Virus record (IMG/VR): IMGVR_UViG_3300036859_000285
Span: 1 to 57,561 of that record
From: a virus
Reading direction: 5' to 3' (one strand)
DNA length: 57,561 nt
A program made the translations under genes and the position numbers. The notes beneath the pieces are model-generated. The model was given only the letters and a program-made list of their open reading frames with translations, did no database searches and had not been told where the DNA came from. Below are positions 17,888-25,770 of the stretch, piece after piece. Positions within the stretch are counted from its first letter, which is position 1. Each line of letters starts with the position of its first letter.

Positions 17888-17921
17888 GCCTCACCCCGTC
17901 CGGGGGTGAGGCGGCTCTTTT
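17888..17921 (+). terminator. Terminator of the structural operon
   Basis: GCCTCACCCC-GTCCG-GGGGTGAGGC forms a perfect 10-bp stem, then GGCTCTTTT. It lies between the collagen-like gene and the reverse gene ending at 17943 and may work in both directions. Confidence 0.85.
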
Positions 17922-17942
17922 CGCATGTCAGGGGGCCACGGG

Positions 17943-18152
17943 CTATTGCATGGTCCGCGCCGAGACCTCGAGGTCGTGCATCATCCTGGCGAGCTCGTTG
18001 GCACGCTCTTGATGCCACTTGACCAGCTTGGCGAGCAGCTCGGCATGCGAGTCTGCCGTCATGATCAGAGGGCTTCGCCCGTCCTTCAACTGGACATGGA
18101 CGGCCACCGTCCCCTCGCCAGTGATGATCCAGTCGTCGTTGCTGCCGCTCAT
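17943..18152 (-). CDS. Small hypothetical protein, 69 aa
   Basis: Reverse-strand gene facing the structural operon. Begins MSGSNDDWIITGEGTVAVHV, with a beta-like N-half and a charged helix (SHAELLAKLVKWHQERANELARMMHDLEV). No clear Shine-Dalgarno; a TA-rich stretch (GGATAGTT) lies about 10 bases upstream, so it may be leaderless or weakly expressed. Function unknown. Confidence 0.6.
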   Translation of the reverse strand: MSGSNDDWIITGEGTVAVHVQLKDGRSPLIMTADSHAELLAKLVKWHQERANELARMMHDLEVSARTMQ

Positions 18153-18229
18153 GACGCCAACTATCCGCTTGCGCGCCTTTGGGCGCTACCCCGTACGAAC
18201 CTTTCGCCTGGGCTGGAATTATGTGGTTA

Positions 18230-18257
18230 TTGTCGGCGTGTCGCCCTACCCTATAAG
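18230..18257 (+). promoter_or_regulatory. Possible promoter for the 18298 gene
   Basis: TTGTCG, 16 bases, TATAAG, about 40 bases before the GTG at 18298. AT-rich against the surroundings. Spacing is slightly short for a sigma-70 type promoter. Confidence 0.4.
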
Positions 18258-18297
18258 GGAGCACTTACGAGTGTTGCCTTACGGGAGGAGGGGCACC

Positions 18298-18537
18298 GTG
18301 AACGCCAACCCCTGTCCTTGGCCCGACTGCACCTGCCCGCACGTCGGCTGCCTCGCGGGCTGGGTCGACAACACCGACTCAACCGCCGCCGTACCCTGCC
18401 CCGGCTGCAGGCCCGAGGTCGCCGAGCATCTACGGCGCGGCCGCTACTTCATGTCCAACGCCCGCGCCTCGCTGCGGCGCCTCGAGCGCCCCTCGAAAGA
18501 GCACGCGGCGGCGACCCGTCCCAGGCGTCGAAAGTAG
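18298..18537 (+). CDS. Small zinc-ribbon-like protein, 79 aa
   Basis: GTG with GGGAGGAGGGG just upstream, a very strong ribosome site. The cysteine clusters CPWPDCTCPHVGC and CPGCRPE suggest zinc binding; the form C..GWVDN..CPGC is common among small actinobacterial phage and plasmid proteins. The tail is basic (RPRRRK), so nucleic-acid binding is possible. Confidence 0.75.
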   Translation: MNANPCPWPDCTCPHVGCLAGWVDNTDSTAAVPCPGCRPEVAEHLRRGRYFMSNARASLRRLERPSKEHAAATRPRRRK

Positions 18538-18558
18538 CGGCGAGCTGTAGCGGAACTA

Positions 18559-18597
18559 TTGCAGCGACGCACTCATAGGTGTAGCGTTCCTCTTGCA
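18559..18597 (+). promoter_or_regulatory. Shared-family promoter A
   Basis: TTGCAG, 17 bases, TAGCGT with TG directly before the -10, then two bases and CTCTTGCA. The same layout occurs at 24366, 30079 and 46826. It serves the 18628 gene, with a leader of about 30 bases. Confidence 0.65.
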
Positions 18598-18627
18598 CCC
18601 CCAAGGGCAAGCGAGAGGACGATCAGA

Positions 18628-19005
18628 ATGACCAAGAACGAAGAGCGCGAGATGCTACACAGGGCATTGAACGAGTCGCTCACCCTGATCGAGATGCAGG
18701 GCTGGAACGTCACCTCCGTGCATCAGTTCCCGCTGCAGTTCCGTGCCGCGATGGGCTGCGAGCCCGGCTACAGGGAGATGTACGACGCGGCGCATGCGGA
18801 CCCCCCGACGCTCGCTCGCCGGTACACCGCGCTGCAGGTCATCGCCAAATGCGTCGGCAAGCTGGGCTACAACGAGTCCGTTACGTTCGCCCTGCGCGAC
18901 CCCTACGGCAACGCCGGCGAGCTCCGACTCTGGTACCTCGAGGCCGCAAACCCCGATGTCCTGCACTGGCACATTGACGAGATGCTGGCAAAGTCCCTGG
19001 CCTAG
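18628..19005 (+). CDS. Hypothetical early protein, 125 aa
   Basis: ATG with GAGAGGA 8 bases upstream, behind promoter A. Begins MTKNEEREMLHRALNESLTL; mixed alpha-beta, no membrane segment, no motif I recognise (ALRDPYGNAGELRLWYLE near the C-terminus). First gene of a probable early operon running to about 22767. Confidence 0.65.
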   Translation: MTKNEEREMLHRALNESLTLIEMQGWNVTSVHQFPLQFRAAMGCEPGYREMYDAAHADPPTLARRYTALQVIAKCVGKLGYNESVTFALRDPYGNAGELRLWYLEAANPDVLHWHIDEMLAKSLA

Positions 19006-19046
19006 CCCCTGGACCAACCCACTGCTGACCGAACGGAGCCACGATC

Positions 19047-19517
19047 TTGAGCCGAGCAACCACATTCGCCGCCGTCCTCGCCGCGCTGTACGCCGCGCAC
19101 GAGATCGGCGACCAGTGGGTACAGACCCGCGCTCAAGCGTGCGCCAAGGGCGGCCGAGGACCCAACCAGCGAGCTGGGCAGGCCGCCTGCGCTCGCCACG
19201 TCGCGGGCATGACCGCGACCAAGGCCGTCATTCTGGCCATCACGGCGAAAACGACAGGGGTACGGTTGTCGCCTCGCCGGACCGCTCTCGCCCTCGCCGT
19301 CGACGCCGCCTCGCATTACTGGGCCGACCGCCGCTATCCCCTCGAGGGCCTCGCCCGCGTGCTCGGCAAGCAGGAGTACTACCGGCTCGGTCAGCCCCGC
19401 GCCGGCCGCAACGACAACCCCACCATTGGCACCGGCGCCTACGCCCTCGACCAGGCCTGGCATACCGCCTGGCTTTGGGTCACGGCGCTCATCATCAGTG
19501 AGGATGCCCCCCGATGA
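19047..19517 (+). CDS. Conserved hypothetical (HEIGDQW motif), 156 aa
   Basis: TTG start with GGAGCC upstream. AALYAAHEIGDQWVQT, then a basic middle, AGMTATKAVILAITA and DAASHYWADRRYPLEGLARVLGKQEYY. This reminds me of DUF3307-like proteins in actinobacterial mobile elements, some labelled transcriptional regulators. Histidines and acids spaced in hydrophobic helices suggest a membrane-linked metal site. The stop overlaps the next start. Confidence 0.6.
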   Translation: MSRATTFAAVLAALYAAHEIGDQWVQTRAQACAKGGRGPNQRAGQAACARHVAGMTATKAVILAITAKTTGVRLSPRRTALALAVDAASHYWADRRYPLEGLARVLGKQEYYRLGQPRAGRNDNPTIGTGAYALDQAWHTAWLWVTALIISEDAPR

Positions 19518-20083
19518 GCGACGCATTCTGGATCGACTACAAGTACGACCGTTCGAGCGACGGCAGGTCTCGGTACAGCAGCTACCTGCGCGACCGGCGC
19601 AAGCAGTTCGAAGAGATCGACAGCGACGACAAGACGGCCGCGTTCGCCGCGACCGCCTGGCGGATCGCCAACAGCCCGATCATGGCCCCCGGGTATGTCC
19701 GCCGCAGCGAGAGGATCCTGTCCGCCGAGCTCAACCGGTCATACGAGTACGAGGACGGCGCTCTTCTGGCCAATATCGAGATCGCCGTTGCGCTCCCGTC
19801 GTACCTGCGCTCCATCAGGCCGCCGGCCCAGGACGGAGCGGTCAGCCCCAGCTACTACGCCGACTGGCCGCACAACTACGCGGTGTACGAGGAAGACCCC
19901 GACCGCGGCCCCTACCTGCTGACAAAGGTCAAGGTTCTCACCAGGCTCCCGGCTCGGATCCTGCCCCTGCCCGGGTTCGGCGACGAGATCACCCTCGCCG
20001 AGGTACTCGCCGAGGCTCCCCATTTCGTCTCGGCCCTCGTCACCGTGCTCAACGGCATCGTCAACCCGATCCTGGCGGCGTGA
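19514..20083 (+). CDS. Hypothetical protein, 189 aa
   Basis: Overlaps the previous gene by four bases (ATGA). Begins MSDAFWIDYKYDRSSDGRSR; contains RILSAELNRSYEYEDGALLANIEIAVALPSYL and a hydrophobic C-terminus (HFVSALVTVLNGIVNPILAA). I do not recognise a family. Confidence 0.65.
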   Translation: MSDAFWIDYKYDRSSDGRSRYSSYLRDRRKQFEEIDSDDKTAAFAATAWRIANSPIMAPGYVRRSERILSAELNRSYEYEDGALLANIEIAVALPSYLRSIRPPAQDGAVSPSYYADWPHNYAVYEEDPDRGPYLLTKVKVLTRLPARILPLPGFGDEITLAEVLAEAPHFVSALVTVLNGIVNPILAA

Positions 20084-20084
20084 C

Positions 20085-20624
20085 ATGGCCGGCGACGTCA
20101 TCACGCGGTTCATCAGCGTCGGCGAGGCGATCGTCGAGCTGCACTCTGTCCGATTCACCACGCACTGGACCTACAGCGGACCGCCGTTTGCGGCCGACAA
20201 GCCGTACGTGATCGACGGCTTCAACTGGCGTTGCCTCGGCTGCGGCGAATACGGCCGCGAGGACGAGACCTACGACGACCCCGCATACCGGGAGGCGACC
20301 GAGGCGCGGACGGAAGCCCAGGCGCATGCCGCGGCATGCCGGGCGCTACCCGTACCCGAACCACAGCCCGAACCTCAGCCCGGATCTAAGCGGCTGCGCG
20401 CACGATGGCCGGCACGGCTCGGGTTCCTGATCCCGCAGCGTCTCCTGATCACCTACGGCCCGTACAAGGGCGTAGCGGGTTTGCCTGGCACGGACGCCTA
20501 CGGCATGGGCTGCGGCCGCTGCCTCGCCGGCGAGTACATGCCTTCCGAAAAGCTCGCCAAGGCGGCAGCGCTGGACCACGCCTGCCAACACATCCTCATG
20601 TGGGTCCGCTACTCGCCGGGATAA
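20085..20624 (+). CDS. Hypothetical cysteine-rich protein, 179 aa
   Basis: Starts one base after the previous stop. Two Cys sets (WRCLGCGEYG ... HAAACRA, and MGCGRCLAGEY ... DHACQH) could form zinc sites with nearby His. A Pro/Glu linker (PVPEPQPEPQPG) separates the halves. Function unknown. Confidence 0.65.
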   Translation: MAGDVITRFISVGEAIVELHSVRFTTHWTYSGPPFAADKPYVIDGFNWRCLGCGEYGREDETYDDPAYREATEARTEAQAHAAACRALPVPEPQPEPQPGSKRLRARWPARLGFLIPQRLLITYGPYKGVAGLPGTDAYGMGCGRCLAGEYMPSEKLAKAAALDHACQHILMWVRYSPG

Positions 20625-20666
20625 TTCGACCACCCTGGGCACAATAGGAAAGGAGCCGTCCAAAAC

Positions 20667-21117
20667 ATGGACGCACTGAATGGGCGCGAGGCGCGCATCG
20701 CCGAGGAGACGGTCAGCGCGATCGACTTCATGTCGCGGTTGGTAGGCGCCATCGAAGACGGCAATTGGTACTACGCCGCCGACAAGCTGTCGCAGCTCAC
20801 ACGGACGCTTGAGAAGTTGTCGGGCCAGTTGGCTCGTACCGACCACCCCGCCGTTGGTCCGCCGGTTGCCGCATACGTAGCCGAGCAGGCCCAGCAGTAT
20901 CGCATCGGCCGCGGCCTGTACGGCCGAGCCAACCGCAGACCGGAAGCCGCAGACCAGTCGGTGGACCTCGACGCCGTCGAGATCCCGCCTGCGGTCGCTG
21001 CCCATGTGCTGCGGCCTTCTCGCGCAGGCGTATCCCGACTACGTCAAGGCGTTCAACCTCGCCCAGATGACTGATCACGGGACCGCCGAGCTGCAGGCCA
21101 TCGCGGGACTGAGCTAG
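20667..21117 (+). pseudogene. Hypothetical gene with a single-base frameshift
   Basis: The first frame begins MDALNGREARIAEETVSAID and stays coding-like until about 21013; it then loses GC3 bias and stops at 21074. The +1 frame from there reads LLAQAYPDYVKAFNLAQMTD to a stop at 21117 with strong GC3. Removing one C from GCGGCCTTCT near 21014 joins them as HVLRLLAQAYPDYVK. It is a decayed gene or an assembly error. Ribosome site GGAAAGGAG is strong but 12 bases from the ATG. Confidence 0.55.
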
Positions 21118-21319
21118 ACCAAGAATGTGGAGCGCCGTGCAGGTTCGCAGGGGCCCTGAGATGATGCGCGCGTTCCCGCTCTGTCTCATATTCGCCGAGG
21201 GAGACATCGGCTTATGACCGGTTACCGTTCGCGGCTGTACGGCTACGCGCCGCAGCTCTCGAGCGTCCGCATGCGCGGCCCGCCCTGAGCCCATACCAGG
21301 CGCCACCGACAATCACGAG

Positions 21320-21337
21320 CCCCGCGAGCTCGCGGGG
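21320..21337. terminator. Perfect GC palindrome, possible terminator
   Basis: CCCCGCGAGCTCGCGGGG, 18 bp, with no T-tract on either side. In the 266-bp gap between 21118 and 21383, which otherwise shows only very short ORFs (for example 24 codons at 21214) and an AT-richer CATAATGC before the next gene. Confidence 0.4.
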
Positions 21338-21383
21338 ACACACACCTGACAAGCACGCATAATGCAGAGAAAAGATCCCCCAA

Positions 21384-21752
21384 GTGACTGAACTGCATCA
21401 GCTGCTGCTGCCTGGCGATGAGGCGATAGCCCACGCCACTCTCGAGGCTTATCTCGAGGCCCGAGTCGAGGCAGCAGACAAAGAGATCCGACGCGCTATC
21501 GAGGCGCGCAACCAGGCCCGAGCCGACCTCGAGGACTGGCAGAAAACCGGCACGATGACCATCGACCAGGCTTTGCACGCCTGGCAGTGCTTGGTCAAGG
21601 CCACGAGCACCATGGGCCTGATGTACGCCAGCGAGCAGGCCGGCCGCAGCGAGTGGGCGGCCGCTGACACCTCGTTCCGCGCGACGACCCGCTACTTTCA
21701 GCACCGCGGGTTCAAGCTCACCGCGCCGCCGATGATCGGCGGCGCGACATGA
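21384..21752 (+). CDS. Hypothetical helical protein, 122 aa
   Basis: GTG start (MTELHQLLLPGDEAIAHATL). Long charged helices (AYLEARVEAADKEIRRAIEARNQARADLEDW) look like a coiled coil. The middle GTMTIDQALHAWQCLVKATSTMG is amphipathic. Overlaps the next gene by four bases. No known family. Confidence 0.6.
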   Translation: MTELHQLLLPGDEAIAHATLEAYLEARVEAADKEIRRAIEARNQARADLEDWQKTGTMTIDQALHAWQCLVKATSTMGLMYASEQAGRSEWAAADTSFRATTRYFQHRGFKLTAPPMIGGAT

Positions 21753-22129
21753 CCCGAACCCTTGGCGGAGCGGTTCCATCGACGGCACCCGTCGTCCAGG
21801 ACGACACGATCAGTCCCGTAATCGTCGAGGTCGCCGAGGCGTGCCAGCGCCTCGATCGCGCCTGGGGCGAGCAGGGCCGCGACTACCCGGACGGGACAGG
21901 ACCAGGCGAGTACGCAGCGCTGGACCTGTCCGACCTGTGGGCCAGGGCCGCCGAGAACGCCAAGGCCAGCGACGCCCTCTCATGGCGTCTGCTCATCCTG
22001 GCGAAGATGTCCGGGGCGTTCGCCGAACGCACCCCCCAGGCGCTACGCGGCGCCCTCGTGCAGGTCGCCGCCCTGGCGTGCACCTGGATACGGGCGATCG
22101 ACCGACGCACCGAGGGGATGCGGATGTGA
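21749..22129 (+). CDS. Conserved actinophage protein (WGEQ..PDGTGP motif), 126 aa
   Basis: RLDRAWGEQGRDYPDGTGPGEY followed by an Ala-rich helix and RGALVQVAALACTWIRAIDRR. I recall this layout from actinobacterial phage proteins loosely related to MazG/DUF550-type nucleotide-pool proteins, but no catalytic acids are clear, so no activity is claimed. ATGA overlap before, ATGTGA overlap after. Confidence 0.6.
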   Translation: MTRTLGGAVPSTAPVVQDDTISPVIVEVAEACQRLDRAWGEQGRDYPDGTGPGEYAALDLSDLWARAAENAKASDALSWRLLILAKMSGAFAERTPQALRGALVQVAALACTWIRAIDRRTEGMRM

Positions 22130-22767
22130 CCGCCGTCGTCGACTACCAGGCCCAGGCCTACGCCATGGCCACCGACAGCGGCCGCGAGCAGGCGATCGAC
22201 AGCATCGCCCGCTACCTGCATCACGAGGAAACGATGCACATGCACTCGCCGCCCTACGGCAAGGCCCCGTGCGGCTACTGCTGGCTGCGCGCCGGCCGCG
22301 CCGTACGGATCCTCGGCCTGCTCAACCTGCTCGCCCCGCCCAGCAGATGGGCCAAGCCAGGGGTGAGCTGGGCCGAGATAGGCCTGCCCGAGCTCGGCGG
22401 CGAACTCCCGATCGGTGTCGACGAGGGCGCGGCACCGCAAGGACCCCACGAGCTCGACGGCGATCCCGAGGAAAGGGTCGCCTACCGGGTTCGGCTGCGG
22501 TTCACCTGCGCGGGCCTGACACCGGAATGCACGACCGAGCTGTTCAAGTACGGCGAATTCGCGCGTCTGTCCCCGCGGGTGCGGGAATGGCGAACGACCG
22601 TCGCCGACAAGCGGAAGAAGCTCTACAGCCCTCAGGTTGCGATCTCCCGCGCGAATTCGGTCCTGGGCTCGGTCTGCCAGGAGTACGGCGTCACGAGCCT
22701 GCGGGTAAGCGAGACGCACGTCCAGCCGACCGAGCCGCCAGCCGACGACGAGGACGACAGCGGCTAG
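22126..22767 (+). CDS. Hypothetical protein, 213 aa
   Basis: GTG start overlapping the previous TGA. The N-terminal HHEETMHMHSPPYGKAPCGYCWLRAGRAVRIL holds a Cys/His-rich patch that could bind metal. The C-terminal half (RVRLRFTCAGLTPECTTEL; SRANSVLGSVCQEYGVTSLRVSE) is mixed. Ends in an acidic tail before a terminator. Unknown. Confidence 0.6.
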   Translation: MTAVVDYQAQAYAMATDSGREQAIDSIARYLHHEETMHMHSPPYGKAPCGYCWLRAGRAVRILGLLNLLAPPSRWAKPGVSWAEIGLPELGGELPIGVDEGAAPQGPHELDGDPEERVAYRVRLRFTCAGLTPECTTELFKYGEFARLSPRVREWRTTVADKRKKLYSPQVAISRANSVLGSVCQEYGVTSLRVSETHVQPTEPPADDEDDSG

Positions 22768-22789
22768 AGGCGGACACGCTGCAATGACC

Positions 22790-22821
22790 GGCCCCGTTCA
22801 TCACGCCAGGTGAGCGGGGCC
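22790..22821 (+). terminator. Terminator before the lysis genes
   Basis: GGCCCCGTTCA ... TGAGCGGGGCC, an 11-bp stem with one T-G pair and a 10-base loop, followed by TCTCCGTGC. Separates the early operon from the endolysin gene. Confidence 0.6.
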
Positions 22822-22843
22822 TCTCCGTGCGTAAGCTGCCCGG

Positions 22844-23650
22844 ATGGACGTCACGATGGTTTCCCGAGCGACGTGGGACGCCAAATACGACTACGACCAG
22901 ACCCCGACGAACATCCACCCTGAGCAGGGCGGCGTGGCCATCCACTACAACGGGCCCGCCCTGAACCTGCCAGCCGATCACAGCCGCTGTGACGCCGCCG
23001 TGCTCGGAATCGAGCGGTTCCACGTGCAGACCCGCGGCTGGTCCGGCATCGCCTATACCCTGCTCGCCTGCCCCTGCCCGAGCCGCCATCTCTACGTCGG
23101 CCGAGGCCTCGGTAAGCGCACCGCGGCGAATGGAACCACGGTAGGCAACGATCACTTCTACGCCATCATGGCGTTGATCGGGAAAGGCGAGACCCCGACC
23201 GACGACCTGCTCGCGACCCTGAGGTACGGGATCGACTACCTGCGCGCTCACGGCGCCGGCGGCCGCGTCGTCGGGCACCGCGACCTGTACAGCACCGACT
23301 GCCCAGGCCCCAAGCTGTACTCGTGGGTCAAGGCAGGCGCCCCCTATCCAGGATTCGACATCCCGCCGCTTCCTGGCGGCGACACAGACGACCACACAGA
23401 CGGTTGGACGGCAACGCTCATGAAGAACCTGCCCACCTTGGCCGCCGGCGACGTCGGCAAGCCCGTCATGCGCGTCCAGGCCCTTCTGAACGTCGCCAAC
23501 TCGACGAGCAGCGGCGCGCGCCTCGTCGAGGATGGCGTGTTTGGCCACAAGACCGAGGACGCCGTTGCAGCGCTGCAGGCGGGCCACAAGCTGACCGATG
23601 ACGGGATCGTCGGCCGCAAAACGTGGCCGATCCTGCTCGGCGTCGCATGA
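22844..23650 (+). CDS. Endolysin: N-acetylmuramoyl-L-alanine amidase with PG-binding domain
   Basis: Cleaves the amide bond between MurNAc and the peptide stem at the end of the lytic cycle. 268 residues. Amidase_2/PGRP zinc ligands are visible: His in VAIHYNG (H34), His in VVGHRD (H145) and Cys in TDCPGP (C153). A PG_binding_1 domain follows from about 195 (DVGKPVMRVQALLN; VEDGVFGHKTEDAVAALQ; LTDDGIVGRKTWPIL). No signal peptide, so it relies on the holin that overlaps its stop. Confidence 0.93.
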   Translation: MDVTMVSRATWDAKYDYDQTPTNIHPEQGGVAIHYNGPALNLPADHSRCDAAVLGIERFHVQTRGWSGIAYTLLACPCPSRHLYVGRGLGKRTAANGTTVGNDHFYAIMALIGKGETPTDDLLATLRYGIDYLRAHGAGGRVVGHRDLYSTDCPGPKLYSWVKAGAPYPGFDIPPLPGGDTDDHTDGWTATLMKNLPTLAAGDVGKPVMRVQALLNVANSTSSGARLVEDGVFGHKTEDAVAALQAGHKLTDDGIVGRKTWPILLGVA

Positions 23651-23901
23651 CCCGCCGAGCCCGACGAGCAGCCCTGTTCACCCGACGATTCTGGGGCGAC
23701 GCCGTCGAGCGGCTTATCCGCGCCGGCGCGGCCGCCATGCTGTCGACCCTCACCGGGCGCGCGGTCGGCCTGCTCGAGGTGCACTGGCTGGGCGTGCTCG
23801 AGGTAGGCGGTATGGCCGCTCTGGTCAGCCTGCTCACGTCGATCGTGGCCGCCCACACGGGCGACCCGGAAACGGCCGGATTCGCAACGGGCGACGCGTA
23901 G
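23647..23901 (+). CDS. Holin (r1t-type)
   Basis: 84 residues; ATG overlaps the endolysin stop. FWGDAVERLIRAGAAAMLSTL, then LEVHWLGVLEVGGMAALVSLLTSIVAA, is the pattern of the r1t holin family with two membrane helices. It would open the membrane to release the amidase. The basic N-terminus (MTRRARRAALFTRR) suits a cytoplasmic face. Confidence 0.85.
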   Translation: MTRRARRAALFTRRFWGDAVERLIRAGAAAMLSTLTGRAVGLLEVHWLGVLEVGGMAALVSLLTSIVAAHTGDPETAGFATGDA

Positions 23902-23919
23902 TTGCGTAGTGTGTCCGGA

Positions 23920-24357
23920 ATGCACGACCCCGAGCTCTACAACAGCGAGCTCTACCTCGACATGGTGCGCGCGACAATCCAGCGCGCCGGCTGGGCGGTC
24001 CACGGCTTGCCCGACCAGCAGCTCGCCTACACGATCGGGCTGACCGAGCGAGGCCTGCCCGAGGTCTACATGCGCGGCTACGACATCGCGGCGGCCGCCG
24101 GCCTGCTCAACCAGGTCGCCGCCACCATCGGCCAGGCCCCGCCCGACGTCGCCGGCGACGCCGCCCTGTTCGTCGACGTCATCGCCGGCGCGCACATTGC
24201 CGTGAACACGGCGCTCGGCTCGATCCTCGTGCAGGTCACCGCCGGCGACGCCGAGGGGTTGGCGATCGCGAACCGGCTCTACCCGGGACAGGTCGCCGCC
24301 CTGCAGGTGCACCCGCCGGCGCGCGTCTGGCAGGCGCCGGCACCCGCCAGCCTGTAG
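23920..24357 (+). CDS. DUF4262-like protein, possibly leaderless
   Basis: MHDPELYNSELYLDMVRATI ... LAYTIGLTERGLPEVYMRGYD is typical of DUF4262, a family of unknown role. An in-frame TTG at 23902 is possible. No Shine-Dalgarno precedes the ATG, but TAGTGT ends 7 bases before it, the spacing of leaderless actinobacterial transcripts. It would then be expressed independently of the lysis genes, from within the holin stop region. Confidence 0.7.
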   Translation: MHDPELYNSELYLDMVRATIQRAGWAVHGLPDQQLAYTIGLTERGLPEVYMRGYDIAAAAGLLNQVAATIGQAPPDVAGDAALFVDVIAGAHIAVNTALGSILVQVTAGDAEGLAIANRLYPGQVAALQVHPPARVWQAPAPASL

Positions 24358-24365
24358 CGCATCGG

Positions 24366-24404
24366 TTGCTGAGGTCCCCTCACAACTGTAGACTCCCTCT
24401 TGCA
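24366..24404 (+). promoter_or_regulatory. Shared-family promoter C
   Basis: TTGCTG, 17 bases, TAGACT with TG before it, two bases, CTCTTGCA. Same layout as promoters at 18559, 30079 and 46826. Drives the tandem HTH gene at 24426 with a leader of about 25 bases. Confidence 0.65.
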
Positions 24405-24425
24405 ATCATGAGGAAGGGTGCAATT

Positions 24426-24815
24426 GTGGACTCTGCCCCCCTGCCCGAGTTGATCGGGCTTAAGGAGATCGCCGAACTCAAGGGAGTTCCGCGCGGCACA
24501 GCCGACTCTTGGCGTAGCCGCGGCGACCTGCCTGAGCCGGATATCACCCTTTCGGGTAAGCCTCTATGGATTAAGTCGCGGATCATGAATCCCGAAGCGC
24601 CGACCGAGCCGCTCCCCGCGCTGGTCAGCACCGCCGAGGTAGCACACCTGTTCGGCGTCAAAGTCACGACGGTCAAGGAATGGAAGAACCGCAATATCAG
24701 GCCCGAGCCCGACGTGACCATCTCGCGTCAGCCCGTCTGGCGGCTCGAAACCTGGCTCGCGTGGAGCGCCAAAACGGGGCGGCCGATCGTGCACGCCTAC
24801 AACACCAAGCCTTAG
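24426..24815 (+). CDS. DNA-binding protein with two tandem helix-turn-helix domains
   Basis: 129 residues from the GTG with AGGAAGGG upstream. Two similar units: LPELIGLKEIAELKGVPRGT ... PDITLSGKPLW and LPALVSTAEVAHLFGVKVTT ... PDVTISRQPVW, each a MerR/HTH_17-like winged helix. Small proteins of this fold act as excisionases or repressors. An internal duplication gives one chain able to bind a direct repeat. It sits between lysis and replication genes. Confidence 0.75.
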   Translation: MDSAPLPELIGLKEIAELKGVPRGTADSWRSRGDLPEPDITLSGKPLWIKSRIMNPEAPTEPLPALVSTAEVAHLFGVKVTTVKEWKNRNIRPEPDVTISRQPVWRLETWLAWSAKTGRPIVHAYNTKP

Positions 24816-24950
24816 GCTCGCCCTTCGCTCAGCCCATCCCCAAGCCGGGATATCGCGCGCCTAACTCATGCTCACTGCCTATAAGGAAACTGCGAGCGAG
24901 TGATTCCCTATGAGCTGGCATTCCCGTAGTCCCGTTTTCGAGGCCCCGCC

Positions 24951-25199
24951 ATGGTGACGTTGATTGCGGTCTACAACTCCGAGGGCCTCGTCGGTCGATG
25001 CGACGCCCGCTGTTATGCCGCCAGTGACGAGCGATGCCGCTGCATCTGCCAGGGCAAGAATCACCGCAAGGGCCTACAGGTCGCGATCGACAACACCCGC
25101 GACATGTGCGACCGCTGGCTCGAGCACGCTCGGGCCGTCGATCCGAGCATCACCAAACACATGATCAACTACTGGTCCGCAACGGATCCGCTCTTCTGA
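24951..25199 (+). CDS. Small cysteine-rich protein, 82 aa
   Basis: VYNSEGLVGRCDARCYAA, then RCRCICQGKNH, giving five cysteines and a His in a compact N-terminal half; the C-terminal half is helical. The CDARCY ... CxCICxGxNH pattern recurs in actinobacterial plasmid and prophage proteins. Probably a zinc-binding accessory protein of unknown role. The 135 bases before it show no gene. Confidence 0.7.
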   Translation: MVTLIAVYNSEGLVGRCDARCYAASDERCRCICQGKNHRKGLQVAIDNTRDMCDRWLEHARAVDPSITKHMINYWSATDPLF

Positions 25200-25218
25200 A
25201 CCCCTTCTGACGCGCAAC

Positions 25219-25422
25219 GCCGCGAACGCGGCAGATCGTAGACCTGTATGCAGGGATAGGACTACAGTCCCCCTCTAGCGGCTCGCCCCCGCTCTGCGCT
25301 GGGTTGCTCACGGACAGGCTGCGCGAGGGGCGGCCCGCCCCCGAAACAACCAAAAAGAAAAGGGCCCCTGCCGACTGCTGCTAACAGTCCGGGGCCCATG
25401 AGACCTAGCAGGAGGTCTGGTA
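25219..25422 (+). promoter_or_regulatory. Structured leader before the replication operon
   Basis: The gap from 25200 to 25422 holds several inverted repeats: GCCGCG-AA-CGCGGC (25219-25232), GGACT-AC-AGTCC (25259-25270), a long GGGCCCC ... GGGGCCC stem with inner GACTG/CAGTC (about 25363-25400), and AGACCT-AGCAGG-AGGTCT (about 25402-25419). The last one encloses the GGAGG of the 25423 gene. An attenuator or antisense-RNA control of replication genes is plausible; no antisense promoter was proven. Confidence 0.5.
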
Positions 25423-25770
25423 ATGAATTTACCACAAAACCCCCTATCGGCACAGGCGAATGAGCCTATCGATTCACCCTGTTTGCCCAGGTCAAAGGGT
25501 GATCTAGCACCCAACCGCGCCGAGTACTTCGCGCTTCTCTATCGCGAGCGCTACGGCGACATGGATCGCCTGGAAATGGAGCGGCACGCCCCCCTTCCAC
25601 CGGCGCCTGACCACGAGCGTCACGAAGAGCTCTACCTGCCGGTAACCCGCCTTGAGGCCTGGCGCAATCTCAGCGAACTGAACCGCACGGTTCGCGAAGT
25701 CGACGGCTACCTCGGCTTCTGGCGTTACCGCGACTCGGCAATCCCCGCGGCCGAGGGGGGAGAGGCGTGA
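25423..25770 (+). CDS. Hypothetical protein upstream of rep, 115 aa
   Basis: ATG with GGAGG 9 bases upstream, the site being part of a small hairpin. Begins MNLPQNPLSAQANEPIDSPC; contains RAEYFALLYRERYGDMDRLEMERH and a C-terminal amphipathic helix. No family recognised. GTGA overlap with the replication gene suggests a shared role or control. Confidence 0.6.
   Translation: MNLPQNPLSAQANEPIDSPCLPRSKGDLAPNRAEYFALLYRERYGDMDRLEMERHAPLPPAPDHERHEELYLPVTRLEAWRNLSELNRTVREVDGYLGFWRYRDSAIPAAEGGEA

Noticed and set aside
21214-21288. 24-codon ORF after GAGGGAG
   Set aside because: Short, Arg-rich, no conservation evidence; spacing of the ribosome site is poor.
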